A stretch of DNA of 64,000 nt, taken from the NCBI GenBank assembly GCA_003184365.1, contig NKYR01000104.1, positions 1 to 64,000 of the forward strand. Direction: 5' to 3'. The notes below the pieces were generated by a model. It had not been told where the DNA came from. It saw nothing but the letters and a program-made list of their open reading frames with translations, and ran no database searches. The stretch comes from Evernia prunastri. Its lineage: Eukaryota > Ascomycota > Lecanoromycetes > Lecanorales > Parmeliaceae. A program made the position numbers and the translations under genes. This document shows, piece after piece, positions 28,962-39,404 of the stretch (within the stretch, counting starts at the first letter, position 1; each line of letters opens with the position of its first letter).

Positions 28962-31922
28962 TCACCTCCCTGCCCCTCTGTAAGCCTCATAGCCCGTCTC
29001 CTCGGCCTGAGGCACCCCTATATACCCGCTCCCGCCGGTCCGCCATCGGTCCAAGCCGTACTGTTGTTCGTGTTCCGCGGTCCCGACCGGTTGCGCGCCG
29101 GACAGTAGATTCCGCTCGCTTTCGTTGTTGCCGTTGCTGTAGAGGTTATTTCCTCTCCCAGCGCTCGATTGGCGGGAATGATCGCGGTAGGCGGCGTGCA
29201 TCTGCTGTAGTCCCTGCGGACTCTGCCTGCCGAAGCCGCCCTCGGGTCCCGGACTCGATGCTCTGGAACTGGAAGGGGAGCCGCCGTCCCTGCCCATGAA
29301 CGAACGTGGTGTGCTGCTACGCTCTGATACTAGGTCCAGAGGACGTCCGTAGAGTTCCCCATCGCCACCGTGCTCTTCTGAGAAATCTGTCCTGTCTTTG
29401 AAGTATCCGAAATCGAGATGAGCCTCCGGCACTACTTCGAACATATCTTTCTGTTTTTGCTGCTCAGGCGCAAACCTTGCGGTCTTACCAGGGATTTCTC
29501 TAGACATTGGATCCATAGCTATGTCTGAGTAGCCCATGGGTGCGGACGTACTGTTCTCAGGGTTGAGGCGGCCGCGATAGACTTGCCCTATGACGTGCTG
29601 GGCTTTGGCGTGGACCATCGGGGTCATTAGTTTGGAGTAAAGAGCTGGGTGTCCGAACTTGGAGCCTACACGGTCGTTCTTACGTGCTTTATGCCCCGCG
29701 TCTGTGAGGCTTTCGGGGTCTTTGATCGTAGCTCGAGTGTAGAATTCGTTCTGATCATCGAAAGTGGAGGCGCAGTAGAACTTGAACCCGATGAGTAGCA
29801 GTGGAAGCGGCCCCATCGCACCAACCATGGCCCATGTGCCTGCGGGTACCAAGACGATAGCGATGATAACATCGGCGAAAATGGTTGCGAAGATGATGCG
29901 GTTGAAAAGTATCCGCCAGTATTGTCCACCGGATTCTGTTTTCGTGATCAAGACGTAAAGAAGAAGATACTTTTTAAGCCAGTAGTCGACGGCGAAATAA
30001 AAGGCAGTGACTGGGATGACTAGAGGCTGGATGGTGACGAAGCAAAGGGCTACTGTGGCGTAGAAGAGGAAGTAGTTGTAGTAGACTGCATAGTCCATAG
30101 CCGGTGGGGCCGTCCATTCGATGGTTTGTCGAGGTGTGGGGCTCATGAATTTTCTGTTGAACCAGCCCCACGTAAGGTTGAGCACTTGTGCAAGGTCTGC
30201 GGCAGCGCCCAGATTGCGTTGCAGAAGCCAGGTCAACCAGAATGGCGATACATTGATGAGGCCGTTTACCAAATTTGCCCAAAAATGACCTTGTTTGATT
30301 GCATCCCAGGCGCCTTTATCTTGGTTGTTGACGACGGATTTTACGAACGTGAATATCACAGAGAAGGTGGAGAAGACGATCAGATTATTGAAGACGAAAA
30401 AGGTATATAACTTAGTAGCGACGTGACGCTCTCGAGATGTTTTGGTAGTGTCACCACCATGGATCGATAGTCTTCTGAAAATGATAGGAAGTATAAGATA
30501 AACCAGAGAGGTCAAGGCCGGAGAAGCGATACCTTGCACGATGGCCCAGATTGTCGAGTGATGAAGGAATTCTTTGTTGAACCCTGGCCATATGCTTGCA
30601 AGATTGTTCAAGTTTGACAGAAACATTGCAATTAGCGCGTTGGGAGCAATCCAGATGAGAGTGAGAATGATAATCCAGAAGTTGTTGATGAATCGCTTCC
30701 ATTTCCTATCCTTCTTCGATAAAGGCAGATTCTTCCAAATGAGATCGTTGGGTCTTGGGGCCATTTTGATGGTTGTGCCTTGAGGATGCTTCTTCTTCGC
30801 CGCATATGCCACGGTATGCGCGTCCTCGATCCTCTCATAGCTAGCAAATCCAAAGGGCATAGGATTGCGCTTGTCGATTGATTCTCGCACATGCTTGATT
30901 TCCATCTCTAGCTCACTGATTCGATCAGTCAGATAATCAATGGCATCCACTTTCTGACCACCGTTGTTGTTACGGTACTTCTTAGATGGCGTTGTTGTAG
31001 GGCGATTTGCTGGGAGGTTTTCTGGGTTCTTCAGATATTTGGCAAAGACCCTCTCCAGCTCCCTGACTGCTTTGTCGTGTTCTTCAATCAGGTCTGGAAG
31101 CTCCTTCACATTCCGAGCTATTGCTGCTCGGGGTAAACCACTCGTCTGTTCCACCTGATCCGTCAGGCGGAGGATACCCTCGTCAGTGCGGGAAGCTGAG
31201 GGAATGTCCGTGAGCATCAGGGTCCGCGAATGTAGCGCTGTCAGATATTCGGCGCTCTCGAAGTATTGCCTTCTCAACCGTGTGACTGCCGCATAGTTTC
31301 GCCATAGAAAGAAACCCACGATGATGTTGATCGCCCAGGCACAGACGACATGAACCCACAAAGTCGGACCTTTGACATATTGGGGAGTACTGAGGGTCAA
31401 GAATCCCTCACTTAACCCAGAGGGTATCTTGGTCTTTTTGTTTCCGATGACGTTGGCAGGAAGCAAGATCGCAATCGCGACGATTGTCACCAAGACGAAT
31501 ATATTCCTACACATTCTCGTGAACCGTAGGAAGATTGCAGCGTCAATTCCGACCTTGTCCACAAGCTCTGCTTCCTTTATCGAAACAAGCGGCCAGAACC
31601 ATGCAAACATGCCTTTCCCGATCCGCGGAGGAGCATGCTTGTCGTCTGCATATTTCAATTTCGGGGCGTACACGACTGAATTATGGGGCCGCATGATGCA
31701 GAAGGCGAGAGTGATTATAATCATTGTTCCCACAGAATATCCCAAAGCAGACCAGACGGCGATTTGATGAACCTGGATGCTACAGTAAATATGGGTTGGT
31801 CTTGTACGGGACGTTCGAAAGCTTACATTGTTTTGGAAAGGGTTTGCAACTAAACATAAGAGCTGCTGAGCTCCCTTTTCACTGCACGTGGAACTCCCAT
31901 CGGTGGAAGAAGGGTCTGACAT
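28962..31922 (-). CDS. CSC1/OSCA/TMEM63-type mechanosensitive cation channel
   Basis: I call exons 31922-31827 and 31772-28962, giving 968 residues. The start is the ATG at 31922; the frame upstream has only a GTG. Family domains in order are: an N-terminal membrane region (VWSALGYSVGTMIIITLAFC, then MCRNIFVLVTIVAIAILLPA and the helix after PTLWVHVVCAW), a large cytosolic loop (about 190-380) with DIPSASRTDEG and the charged YLTDRISELEME helix, then the RSN1/PHM7 seven-helix core from FINNFWIIILTLIWIAPNAL through YFAVDYWLKKYLLLYVL to the Gly/Pro-rich last helices. A disordered Ser/Gly-rich tail follows. These channels pass Ca2+ and other cations on osmotic or mechanical stress. The intron 31773-31826 is 54 nt, in frame and stop-free, so retention would insert 18 residues. 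Confidence 0.93.
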   Translation of the reverse strand: MSDPSSTDGSSTCSEKGAQQLLCLVANPFQNNVSFRTSRTRPTHIYCSIQVHQIAVWSALGYSVGTMIIITLAFCIMRPHNSVVYAPKLKYADDKHAPPRIGKGMFAWFWPLVSIKEAELVDKVGIDAAIFLRFTRMCRNIFVLVTIVAIAILLPANVIGNKKTKIPSGLSEGFLTLSTPQYVKGPTLWVHVVCAWAINIIVGFFLWRNYAAVTRLRRQYFESAEYLTALHSRTLMLTDIPSASRTDEGILRLTDQVEQTSGLPRAAIARNVKELPDLIEEHDKAVRELERVFAKYLKNPENLPANRPTTTPSKKYRNNNGGQKVDAIDYLTDRISELEMEIKHVRESIDKRNPMPFGFASYERIEDAHTVAYAAKKKHPQGTTIKMAPRPNDLIWKNLPLSKKDRKWKRFINNFWIIILTLIWIAPNALIAMFLSNLNNLASIWPGFNKEFLHHSTIWAIVQGIASPALTSLVYLILPIIFRRLSIHGGDTTKTSRERHVATKLYTFFVFNNLIVFSTFSVIFTFVKSVVNNQDKGAWDAIKQGHFWANLVNGLINVSPFWLTWLLQRNLGAAADLAQVLNLTWGWFNRKFMSPTPRQTIEWTAPPAMDYAVYYNYFLFYATVALCFVTIQPLVIPVTAFYFAVDYWLKKYLLLYVLITKTESGGQYWRILFNRIIFATIFADVIIAIVLVPAGTWAMVGAMGPLPLLLIGFKFYCASTFDDQNEFYTRATIKDPESLTDAGHKARKNDRVGSKFGHPALYSKLMTPMVHAKAQHVIGQVYRGRLNPENSTSAPMGYSDIAMDPMSREIPGKTARFAPEQQKQKDMFEVVPEAHLDFGYFKDRTDFSEEHGGDGELYGRPLDLVSERSSTPRSFMGRDGGSPSSSRASSPGPEGGFGRQSPQGLQQMHAAYRDHSRQSSAGRGNNLYSNGNNESERNLLSGAQPVGTAEHEQQYGLDRWRTGGSGYIGVPQAEETGYEAYRGAGR

Positions 31923-32788
31923 TGTTATGATGATGCAGGGTCGATATTTGGCGAGTCGCTCGGTGTGTAAAGAAGGTTCGAGAAAGTAGTCAGACACGGC
32001 AGTCAGGTCAATTGAAGCTCAAGCAAGACATGGAAGCTGCCAGACCGTTTGAGAGCGATGGTAGCTCTCTTTGAGTAGGGTGTTGGGATGCTGGCAACGG
32101 TTTGGACGATGTAGGATTGAAAACGCTGGCTCTGGGGTAAATGAAGACCGCCAGAGAGATCAGGAGATAAAGACGGTGTATAAGAGAGAGGACAAAGATC
32201 GGCCGAAATATAAAGCGAAAGGTTGAAGCAGAAGAGAATGAGGTGTTAGAAGAATTTCTTTATTTGTCTCGCGGTTCTGGATTGGAAGCTAACAACATTT
32301 CAGTCTTCAGACCTTGCGCCAAGCTTTGGATAAGGTAGGCTAAGATAGCAGTAGTGTGCTACTATGCTATAAATATCTTCCCCACTTCTTGAAAATATTA
32401 GAATTCGGAGAAGGCCATGGAGTACTCTACTACATATGAATACGAATCCAGGTTGCGCTATGCATCATGGGCACCCTCATCCATCGACTGAAAACTTTGT
32501 ACACAATGTTGGACGCATCCCACATAATCGCTGTACTTTCACTACCTAGCATTAGACCCCATCATGTTTTCTATTGTCACACGACTCTCCAAGCTGACCT
32601 CCTCCATGGAACTTCTTCTCCGCTATAGCGCGCCTCGACTTCATTCTGCTGGTGTTGGGCCTCCATATATGCTGACATAGCTTAGGAACCCCAAGTCACA
32701 GAAAGATACGCGGTTAGGAAATGCATGCAGGGGTGATTCGATGCACGCCAACAAACGGGCCTTCAGCGGTCATGTTGATGCTGAATAA
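31923..32788. other. CSC1-like promoter and bL9m downstream region
   Basis: This 866-bp tandem intergenic stretch shows no gene, tRNA or repeat that I can support. Confidence 0.6.
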
Positions 32789-33777
32789 TCATGCCTGACT
32801 GACCTCCTGTGCTTGCACGCTCACGGTCCTGACCACCGCCTCCCCGCCCTTGACCCGTACTTCCACTTGGAAGTCACCCAATGCCTTCAACCGATCTCCC
32901 TCCACGCCTTTGTCTTGATTCCCAATCTCATCATCCCCATGCTGGACAATGGTTATATCTTCTGCCTCAACCACAACCCTTGCTCCTTCCGTGCTTTGAG
33001 CCAGGGCTGCCTTGATCGATTCCGCCATATCGGCCGTGGATACCGAACCAAATATGGTGACCATTTGAGGCTGGGGTGGCTTGGGCAAAGGCTCTGATGC
33101 CGCCTCAAGCTCTGCAGCCGCTGGGCTGATGGCTCTTCTTGATCGGCTCGGCGGTTCTTGAATAGGTACTTCGGGCTCGGAGGCGCTTATGGGAGTCCTG
33201 TAGAAGATGAGACTTGGGGGCAAGGACGCCTCTAGGATTTCTGAAGCTCGTTGTGGCTGTTTCCATCGTCAGTCTCCGTGACGGCACATAGCAATCGTAG
33301 GAATACATACTGGCAAGAGTTTTGTCTGAACCTCGACCACCCTCTCCTTCTCAGGCGCTTTTTCCTTCGGAGCCGGCTCCTCCTTCGGCTTCATGCCAAA
33401 TGTAAAGTCACGCTCAGCGACTAAGCTCTGTGGCTTGAGACCTTGTAACGTAGATGCGGTCATATATTCTGCCTTTTGCCTTGGATACCAAGTGTTTCGC
33501 ATACGACCAGGCTCAACAGGGCAGATGGAGCCTACAGTTAGTATGATCAGTACACCCATTGAGAACAGCATCGACTGTGTGCGTCACCCTTTCGCCCAAA
33601 GCCTTTGATATCCTCCAGTAGCTTCACGTTGATGGTAGTCGGTGATTTTGTAGACTTTTTCTTCCCTCGCAATTGCCGGTAAAAGGGGAACCATAGCTGC
33701 GATATGTCGCCTCCAGCTATCCGCTGCATACAAGATGAGCATACAGTAGATCTCGCGGACGTTGAGAGTGTAGCCAT
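32789..33777 (-). CDS. MRPL50: Mitochondrial large-subunit ribosomal protein bL9m
   Basis: Exons 33777-33588, 33531-33311 and 33256-32789 give 292 residues. After an N-terminal mitochondrial presequence with CSSC, the bacterial L9 signature is rebuilt across the first splice: INVKLLEDIKGFGRKG|SICPVEPGRMRNTWYP, matching the V-x-L-L-x-D-V-x-x-L-G-x-x-G ... G-Y-x-R-N pattern. The middle segment is a Lys/Glu/Pro linker. The C-terminus (VTIFGSVSTADMAESI ... VEVRVKGGEAVVRTVSV) corresponds to the second L9 domain and is followed by a short tail. Human and bacterial homologues are shorter; the linker explains the length. It binds 23S-like rRNA at the base of the L1 stalk in mitochondria. It shares a divergent promoter with the ubiquitin protease. 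Confidence 0.92.
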
Positions 33778-34240
33778 GTTTTGAGGCGTACAAAGCGTGT
33801 AGACGGAATTCAAAAGCTTTCGATTCGTTCTTTCAAATCTGGAGCTAGGCTTAGCCCTATGACGGTGAGACGCGACATTGCGGAGAGGAACAATGCAGCA
33901 TATGCAGCATGACAACTCGCCTATTTCCTGCATAATCATAGACAATGGCAAACAAACAGACAAACGCATCTAATCGCAACAGAAAAAGCAGGCTGCAGCA
34001 ATTCCGAAGCAGGAGCGCCCTTTGCCGTCACCTTGCGAAGCTGCCAATAGAGTAACAGGCAACCCCCACTTTGTCTCCTATAACCTATACTATTCTCGCT
34101 CCGTCCACTTTAACCGACCCTCTGGTTGACCGCCGGCATAAAAGACCCTTCAGGCGCCGCATGTTCATCATCCTCAGAAATCTATCCTTAGAAAGAAGTC
34201 TCCGGCCAGACTTCCCAGCAATGGCCATGCGCTAGCATCC
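33778..34240. promoter_or_regulatory. Divergent promoter, bL9m and ubiquitin protease, with uORF
   Basis: These 463 bp separate the bL9m start (33777, minus) and the protease start (34241, plus), so both promoters must lie here. An upstream ORF of four codons, ATGGCCATGCGCTAG at 34221-34235, ends 5 nt before the protease ATG. No unambiguous TATA box is seen on either strand. Confidence 0.6.
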
Positions 34241-36145
34241 ATGATGCCTGACAGACCACTCACAGTCCTCACCTACGCTGCGAGTGCCTCACTCGCTGCA
34301 GTCGCCCTTGTCTACTTCTTCAATCCCAATTACCTCATTGATGGCGACTCATCCACAAGTTCAGCCAGCACTCGTAAGAAGGGCATCGTAGGCTTGTTCA
34401 ATCCTGCGAACGACTGCTTCATCAATTCCATCCTTCAGTCCCTGGCTGGTCTCGGCGATCTACGACTTTACTTGATACGGGAAATACATCGGAGGGAGTT
34501 AGGAGGTCCAGAAGTCTACGCTGCAGTACCTCTCGTGGACAAAAATGGAAAAGAGATAGATAGCAGAAAGCTGGCTAGCTTACAGAGTGGCGAAGTTACA
34601 CTGGGATTGAAGAACATCATCGATCGTTTGAACGAGCGGCCAATCTACAAGAAGACGATTTCCGCCGCAGCCTTCATCGGAGTTCTAGAACATGCGTTTG
34701 GGACAAGGATAAGCAAGTCGCAGCAAGATGCGCAAGAGCTGCTGCAGATTGTGGCAGAGAGGCTGTCAGAGGAATACCATGCAGGTCAGGAAGCGAGGAA
34801 AAGAGCCAGGACAGCGCATAATGGCAATGTCTCGAATGTAGTTTTGGCACCAATAGAAGCTACCCAGCCACTAGAGGCTCTCACTCTTGATGAGGGCGCG
34901 AATATTGGAGGTGATCACGCCACAAAAACTGCGCCAACGACCCAGGAGCCTGTGAACACAGATGAGATGGATCCTCTAGCAGAAGAAGAGGACGGTTTTC
35001 CACTTGAAGGCCAGACGGAAGCGCGTATAGAGTGCCAATTATGCCATTTCGTTCCCAAAGCGAGCCCAACAAGCTTCGTCATGCTCAACCTCATAGTACC
35101 ACAGAAGAGCTCGACAACGCTCAACGAGTGTTTTGATGCTCATTTCAAAACAGAATTCATAGACGACTACAAGTGTGACAAATGCCGCCTTGAACATGCT
35201 TTGGAAGCCTACTCCAAGGAATTCGAGCGTGCGAGGTCTGATGAGCGGAAAGAAACCATCAAGACTTCAATGGAGAAATTACGTAGAGCGTTGCAGGACG
35301 ATCCGGAGAAAGCACCAAAAGGCGTCGACTTACCAGAGACAAAGCTTGCGCCCAAACGAAGGATAGCTCGTCACATTGAAATCACCACCTTCCCCAAAGT
35401 TCTTGTCGTACATTTATCCAGGTCTGTCTTTGATCCACGCAGCAGCTCAACGAAAAATTTAGCAAAAGTGACATTTCCCGAAAAATTGCCCGTCGGCGGA
35501 CTATTGAACCAAAGGAATTATAAGCTCCTAGGCATGGTTACTCATAAAGGGACTCACAATAGTGGTCACTACGAGACATTTCGAAGACAGCATCTGTATG
35601 CCCCCTATTCGACGCCAAATGTGGTCGATGCATCTGGTCCATACAGTGCGACCCCTAATCAGTCTAGGTCTACACTACCAAGTCCACAGGTGCCCGCAGA
35701 ATCGCCAAAACTGTCTCCAGAGGCGAACGCTCCAGTCTCGAATCCAGATGCCGCGGGGCGGGCGTCTTCGTCATCAGCCTCACCTTCCTCAGTCTCGCAA
35801 TCACCACCCTCCACAAGACCATCTTCAGGATCAACAAGCGGGACGCACGCCCCCAAGGATTCCGACCTGTCAACAACGAAAAAGCCGTCGTCATCAGGAG
35901 TTAACGGGGCGAAAGACCGTCTTCTGAACCCAGAACCGAAGTCTAGACCTACCACAGCAAGCACTTCCAAATCTTCGGCGATAGATGTCAGTCGATTCAA
36001 GCGCAAGAAAAGACCTGTCGATCGCTGGTGGCGCATCAGCGATGACAAGGTCAAAGAGTGCAAAACCAGTGAAGTATTATCGATGCAGAAGGAAGTCTAT
36101 ATGCTTTTCTACGAGGTGGAAAAGGAAGATGGCGAAAAACGTTGA
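34241..36145 (+). CDS. Membrane-anchored ubiquitin-specific protease (Ubp16-like)
   Basis: A single exon encodes 634 residues. A hydrophobic helix at about 8-27 (TVLTYAASASLAAVALVYFF) near the N-terminus is followed directly by the USP catalytic core. The Cys box is GLFNPANDCFINSILQSLA with nucleophile Cys59, the QQDAQEL block is present, and paired CxxC zinc ligands occur in CQLCHF and CDKCR. The His box is THKGTHNSGHYETF with catalytic His about 443. A long Ser/Pro/Thr-rich disordered insert (about 455-585) precedes the last strand-forming block WWRISDDKVKECKTSEVL ... YMLFYEVEK. The N-terminal anchor matches yeast Ubp16, which sits in the mitochondrial outer membrane. The enzyme removes ubiquitin from substrates. 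A four-codon uORF stops 5 nt before its ATG. Confidence 0.93.
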   Translation: MMPDRPLTVLTYAASASLAAVALVYFFNPNYLIDGDSSTSSASTRKKGIVGLFNPANDCFINSILQSLAGLGDLRLYLIREIHRRELGGPEVYAAVPLVDKNGKEIDSRKLASLQSGEVTLGLKNIIDRLNERPIYKKTISAAAFIGVLEHAFGTRISKSQQDAQELLQIVAERLSEEYHAGQEARKRARTAHNGNVSNVVLAPIEATQPLEALTLDEGANIGGDHATKTAPTTQEPVNTDEMDPLAEEEDGFPLEGQTEARIECQLCHFVPKASPTSFVMLNLIVPQKSSTTLNECFDAHFKTEFIDDYKCDKCRLEHALEAYSKEFERARSDERKETIKTSMEKLRRALQDDPEKAPKGVDLPETKLAPKRRIARHIEITTFPKVLVVHLSRSVFDPRSSSTKNLAKVTFPEKLPVGGLLNQRNYKLLGMVTHKGTHNSGHYETFRRQHLYAPYSTPNVVDASGPYSATPNQSRSTLPSPQVPAESPKLSPEANAPVSNPDAAGRASSSSASPSSVSQSPPSTRPSSGSTSGTHAPKDSDLSTTKKPSSSGVNGAKDRLLNPEPKSRPTTASTSKSSAIDVSRFKRKKRPVDRWWRISDDKVKECKTSEVLSMQKEVYMLFYEVEKEDGEKR

Positions 36146-37736
36146 CGACGATAAAGATGCAATCCCACCCAAAAATGATGAAGGTTGGCATCACCAGTGC
36201 CTAGAAGGAAATTCAGACAGCTCTGAAACGTACAGCTCCATCTTGGATGCGTTGTCGGTTTCAGGGACCACCCCGATTCTGCGCCACGGGCAACTCTCGT
36301 GCTCGTCCCTACTCAACCGTTGCCGCAGACCGAAGCGAAACGAAGCGAGCTGCAGCATGACCTGCACTGAACAGTAATCTCTCACTCTACCACTCTTTCA
36401 CGCGGTTCGACTACTACGACAAACCCCTGGTAGATCTAGATACGAGTGCCGAGACGCCGGGAAAAATGTGTGTGTCAGAAGTACTGCCTAGCAACGGGAC
36501 TGAACCCCCTACAGCTGCAGGCAATGAATGTTTTGCGCGCAAGCGATCGATCGCCATGGCTGTGAAGTAGTGAGGAACTCACTCAGTCACACCCTCGATA
36601 TCATAGTGCACGAAGAGCATGCACCGGGCATGGTCATAGCGCATCGAGCCTGCAGCAGCGGGTCGAAAGAATGAAGAGGAGAACCGCACGCGTACCATCT
36701 TACCTAACCTAACCAAAGGAGGAGAGCGTTGGATGGACACTTGCAATTTGCTGTGTCACAAGTCGGATTCTTGAGGAGATGGAGATGGGGGTGAAAATGG
36801 AAGTGGAGAAGGGAGTGAAGATGGAAGTGGACGCAGAAATGGAAATATAGGGGAATAGTGTACATATGTAAATATCCACCACCACATCCATCCATCCACA
36901 CATCCACGCACACATCACAGCCCAAATCCCCAAACCGCAATACATGCCTCAAATCCCCACTTGATTCCCAACCCAATTCCAGTCCATCAGGAACGAGATG
37001 CCGCCAGTGCCTAACTGTGCAGCGGATGGAATGGAGTGGAGTGGAGTGAGTTGAGTCGGGTTGGGGTCAAGATGGGTAAATTGGGTTGTAGATTGGTTGG
37101 AGATAGGTATGTATGTGCTCTCATGGAAAATGGAAATGCGAAATGCGAAATGGGGAATAAAAGATACAATACTCAGGCCCATGCTCATCGTGCTTATTGC
37201 TCCGTACCCATCGCTTAACTTATCGTTGCTTTATTTTATTCTCCCATCGTTGCTTTCATGCTTATGCTTATGCTTATACTTATAACTTCCTCGTGCTCTC
37301 GAGAGAAACATAGCCAACATAACCAACATCAACAACATCAACTGCCTTGAAGCCATGGCAGGCCATGATTATGTGCCACAAACACGCAAGGTTAGAGCGG
37401 GATGGGCATGCAGAATGGATATTTGTGATGGATGGGATGGGAATCCTTTTTCACTGGTCTCTTTGTTTCTTTTTGAGAAGAGGATAGGAAGAGTCGAAAG
37501 GATCGAAAGGATAGGGAGGATAGGGAGGATAAGAAACACACACACACACAAGATGAGATTAAAATAAGTGTAGATTTGTTGTAAAAGGGTGGATCAACCA
37601 CCAGACACAAGGCGCTCGGACCAGCCCAGCCCCAGCCCAGTCCCAGCCGAAAGTGGGATTCCCATCCAACCCTACCTACCTAGGTACACACTACCTACAC
37701 TACCTACACAACAAACCAAACCAACCCAAACCAACC
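36146..37736. other. Convergent intergenic region with short simple repeats
   Basis: No gene is supported. Imperfect GGAAGTGGAGA/TGGAAATGG repeats lie at 36775-36850, TGGAGTGGAGTGG at 37031-37047, CTTATG repeats at 37258-37280, ACACACACAC at 37539-37550 and ACCTACC-type repeats at 37670-37710. I tested a tRNA-like GGTTCA box on the minus strand near 36500 and rejected it. Confidence 0.6.
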
Positions 37737-39404
37737 CTACTTCCTCCCCCCCCTCGCCGCCAACTTCTCCTTGGGCGAATAATTCTCCTCAGGCCACACC
37801 CACCCCCTGACCCTCCTCACAGTCCTCTGCTCCCCCTCCTGCACGCGCTGCATCCACGGATCCCTCCCCTCCAACCCAGCCTTCTTGACAAACTGCCTCG
37901 CGAGCGGCAGCGGCGCGGGCGGATGCGGGGGGCCGAGGTCGATGCGGTAGCCGCACTGGCCGTCCAGGGCGGCGTCGCCGGCGAGCATGTGCAGGTACCA
38001 CAGCGCGAGGCAGGCGGTCAGGCCGTTGCTGTGTTGTTCGTGCAGGGCGATGGGCGCGGAGAGCTCGAGGAGGCCGAAGTGGGGTTTGGCGGGTTCGGTG
38101 CCCATGCGGACGCAGACGAGTTCGATCTCCGTGACGATGAAGCCGTAGCGCGTGTTGCTGTCGCGGAGGAGGCGGTGCAGGTGCGCGAGGCCGGCGAGGT
38201 AGAGGGTTTGCTTGCTGTTCTTTTCCCGCCGCATGCTCGAGTTCCAGACGTTGAATGTTTTGACCAGGCCGACGACGCGGCCGCGGCCGAGGGCGTGGGT
38301 CTCGTCGTTGGCGTAGGCGGAGACGTAGGTTGGGCCGTCTTCCCGGCTGCGCTGGGGCCGCATGGTGATGTAGTGCTGGTGGCCCTGGCAGGTCTTGAGG
38401 GCCGCGTTGACTTTGGCGGCGTAGAGCGTGGTGATGGCGTCTTGGAGCGCGCGTTCGTTGGCGACTTGGAATATCGGCTGGTTGCTCTGGGGCGTGGGGA
38501 GGGCCGCGGTGGGGATGGGGACGTGGAGCAGGCCGGAGCTTTCTTCGCTGTAGGAGAAATGCGGGATGGCCATGATGGTGGCGAGGCTGAAGTCTTCCCA
38601 GACTTCCAGGTTCCGGATGTCCCACCAGGCATGCATGTGTTGGCCAATGCCCATGGAAACCTTTTCAACCAGTGCCACTACTGGGTTTGATCCTGTCAGG
38701 TACTCCATAACAGTGGTTGTTGGCCCATCCAGGCAAAGTTCCGGAGTGAGTTCGCGATAGTCGGTTGATACTGGGACACACAACTCAGGAGGAACGAAAT
38801 CTGGCATAATCGGCAGCATAGGATTGGGGCACTGAGGCGGTTGCGTGAGGTAGACGGGACGGGTGCGGTAGTTTGGGTTGCCGTATCGTCGCAGAAAAGC
38901 AACATCTACGGCGGGGGTGGAAGTGGACCTGGTATGGCCCAAAGGTCGGCCAGCATAGGCTGATGAAAAAGGTGCAGGAGACTGAATGGCAGAGTTCTCC
39001 GCCCAGGTGTCCACGGTCGAAGTGGTCGAGACTGGAGGGACTGTAGAAGAACATTGCGGCGGGCTGGTCGTGCTTCGCTGGAAACCTGGCCTGGATAGCC
39101 GTGGTTGGTTTGGCGGGTTACAGTTGGTAGAAAACGCTCTGCGATGTGTCTTGCTGGTCAAGACCTCTTGGTCAAGGTCTTGATCTCGAGAGCGGATTCT
39201 TGGGAGCAGGGTAGGCCCGCATGGGATTATGATGGGAGAATCGCTCGGCGTTGTTGCTCGACTCTTGGGTGACCCAGGTGAAGACCAAATAGAGAATTTG
39301 CCGGCTGGTGAGTTGCGGCTGTGGCCCGAGTCGTAACCAGGCGAAGGGTGTTCGCCATTGTCGGGCGTCACCGGACGATATTGGTATGGTTTGAGTGAAG
39401 GCAT
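37737..39404 (-). CDS. Conserved fungal protein of unknown function (often labelled sialidase)
   Basis: A single exon encodes 555 residues from the ATG at 39404. The first 150 residues are Ser/Pro/Thr-rich and disordered. The conserved part starts at about 165 with DVAFLRRYGNPNYR and includes LTGSNPVVALVEKVSMGIGQ, HAWWDIRNLEVWEDFSLAT, GRVVGLVKTFNVWNSSM and YGFIVTEIELVCVRMG. I recall close relatives throughout Pezizomycotina that carry the automatic label sialidase, but there are no Asp-box repeats or RIP motif, so I do not accept that function. There is no signal peptide or membrane helix. The C-terminal half is strikingly GC-rich in codon choice compared with the N-terminal half. Confidence 0.82.
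   Translation of the reverse strand: MPSLKPYQYRPVTPDNGEHPSPGYDSGHSRNSPAGKFSIWSSPGSPKSRATTPSDSPIIIPCGPTLLPRIRSRDQDLDQEVLTSKTHRRAFSTNCNPPNQPRLSRPGFQRSTTSPPQCSSTVPPVSTTSTVDTWAENSAIQSPAPFSSAYAGRPLGHTRSTSTPAVDVAFLRRYGNPNYRTRPVYLTQPPQCPNPMLPIMPDFVPPELCVPVSTDYRELTPELCLDGPTTTVMEYLTGSNPVVALVEKVSMGIGQHMHAWWDIRNLEVWEDFSLATIMAIPHFSYSEESSGLLHVPIPTAALPTPQSNQPIFQVANERALQDAITTLYAAKVNAALKTCQGHQHYITMRPQRSREDGPTYVSAYANDETHALGRGRVVGLVKTFNVWNSSMRREKNSKQTLYLAGLAHLHRLLRDSNTRYGFIVTEIELVCVRMGTEPAKPHFGLLELSAPIALHEQHSNGLTACLALWYLHMLAGDAALDGQCGYRIDLGPPHPPAPLPLARQFVKKAGLEGRDPWMQRVQEGEQRTVRRVRGWVWPEENYSPKEKLAARGGRK

Noticed and set aside
36481..36560. tRNA-like GGGTTCAGTCCC box on the minus strand
   Set aside because: The T-loop position 58 is not A, and no matching A-box, anticodon arm or acceptor pairing is found upstream.
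37653..38690. A 345-residue plus-strand open frame
   Set aside because: It is the complement of GC-rich codons in the conserved unknown-function gene; its Ala/Val/Gly/Glu composition is typical of antisense shadow frames.
37737..39404. Sialidase function for the conserved fungal protein
   Set aside because: No Asp-box repeats or arginine-triad motif are visible; the label appears to be a propagated annotation.
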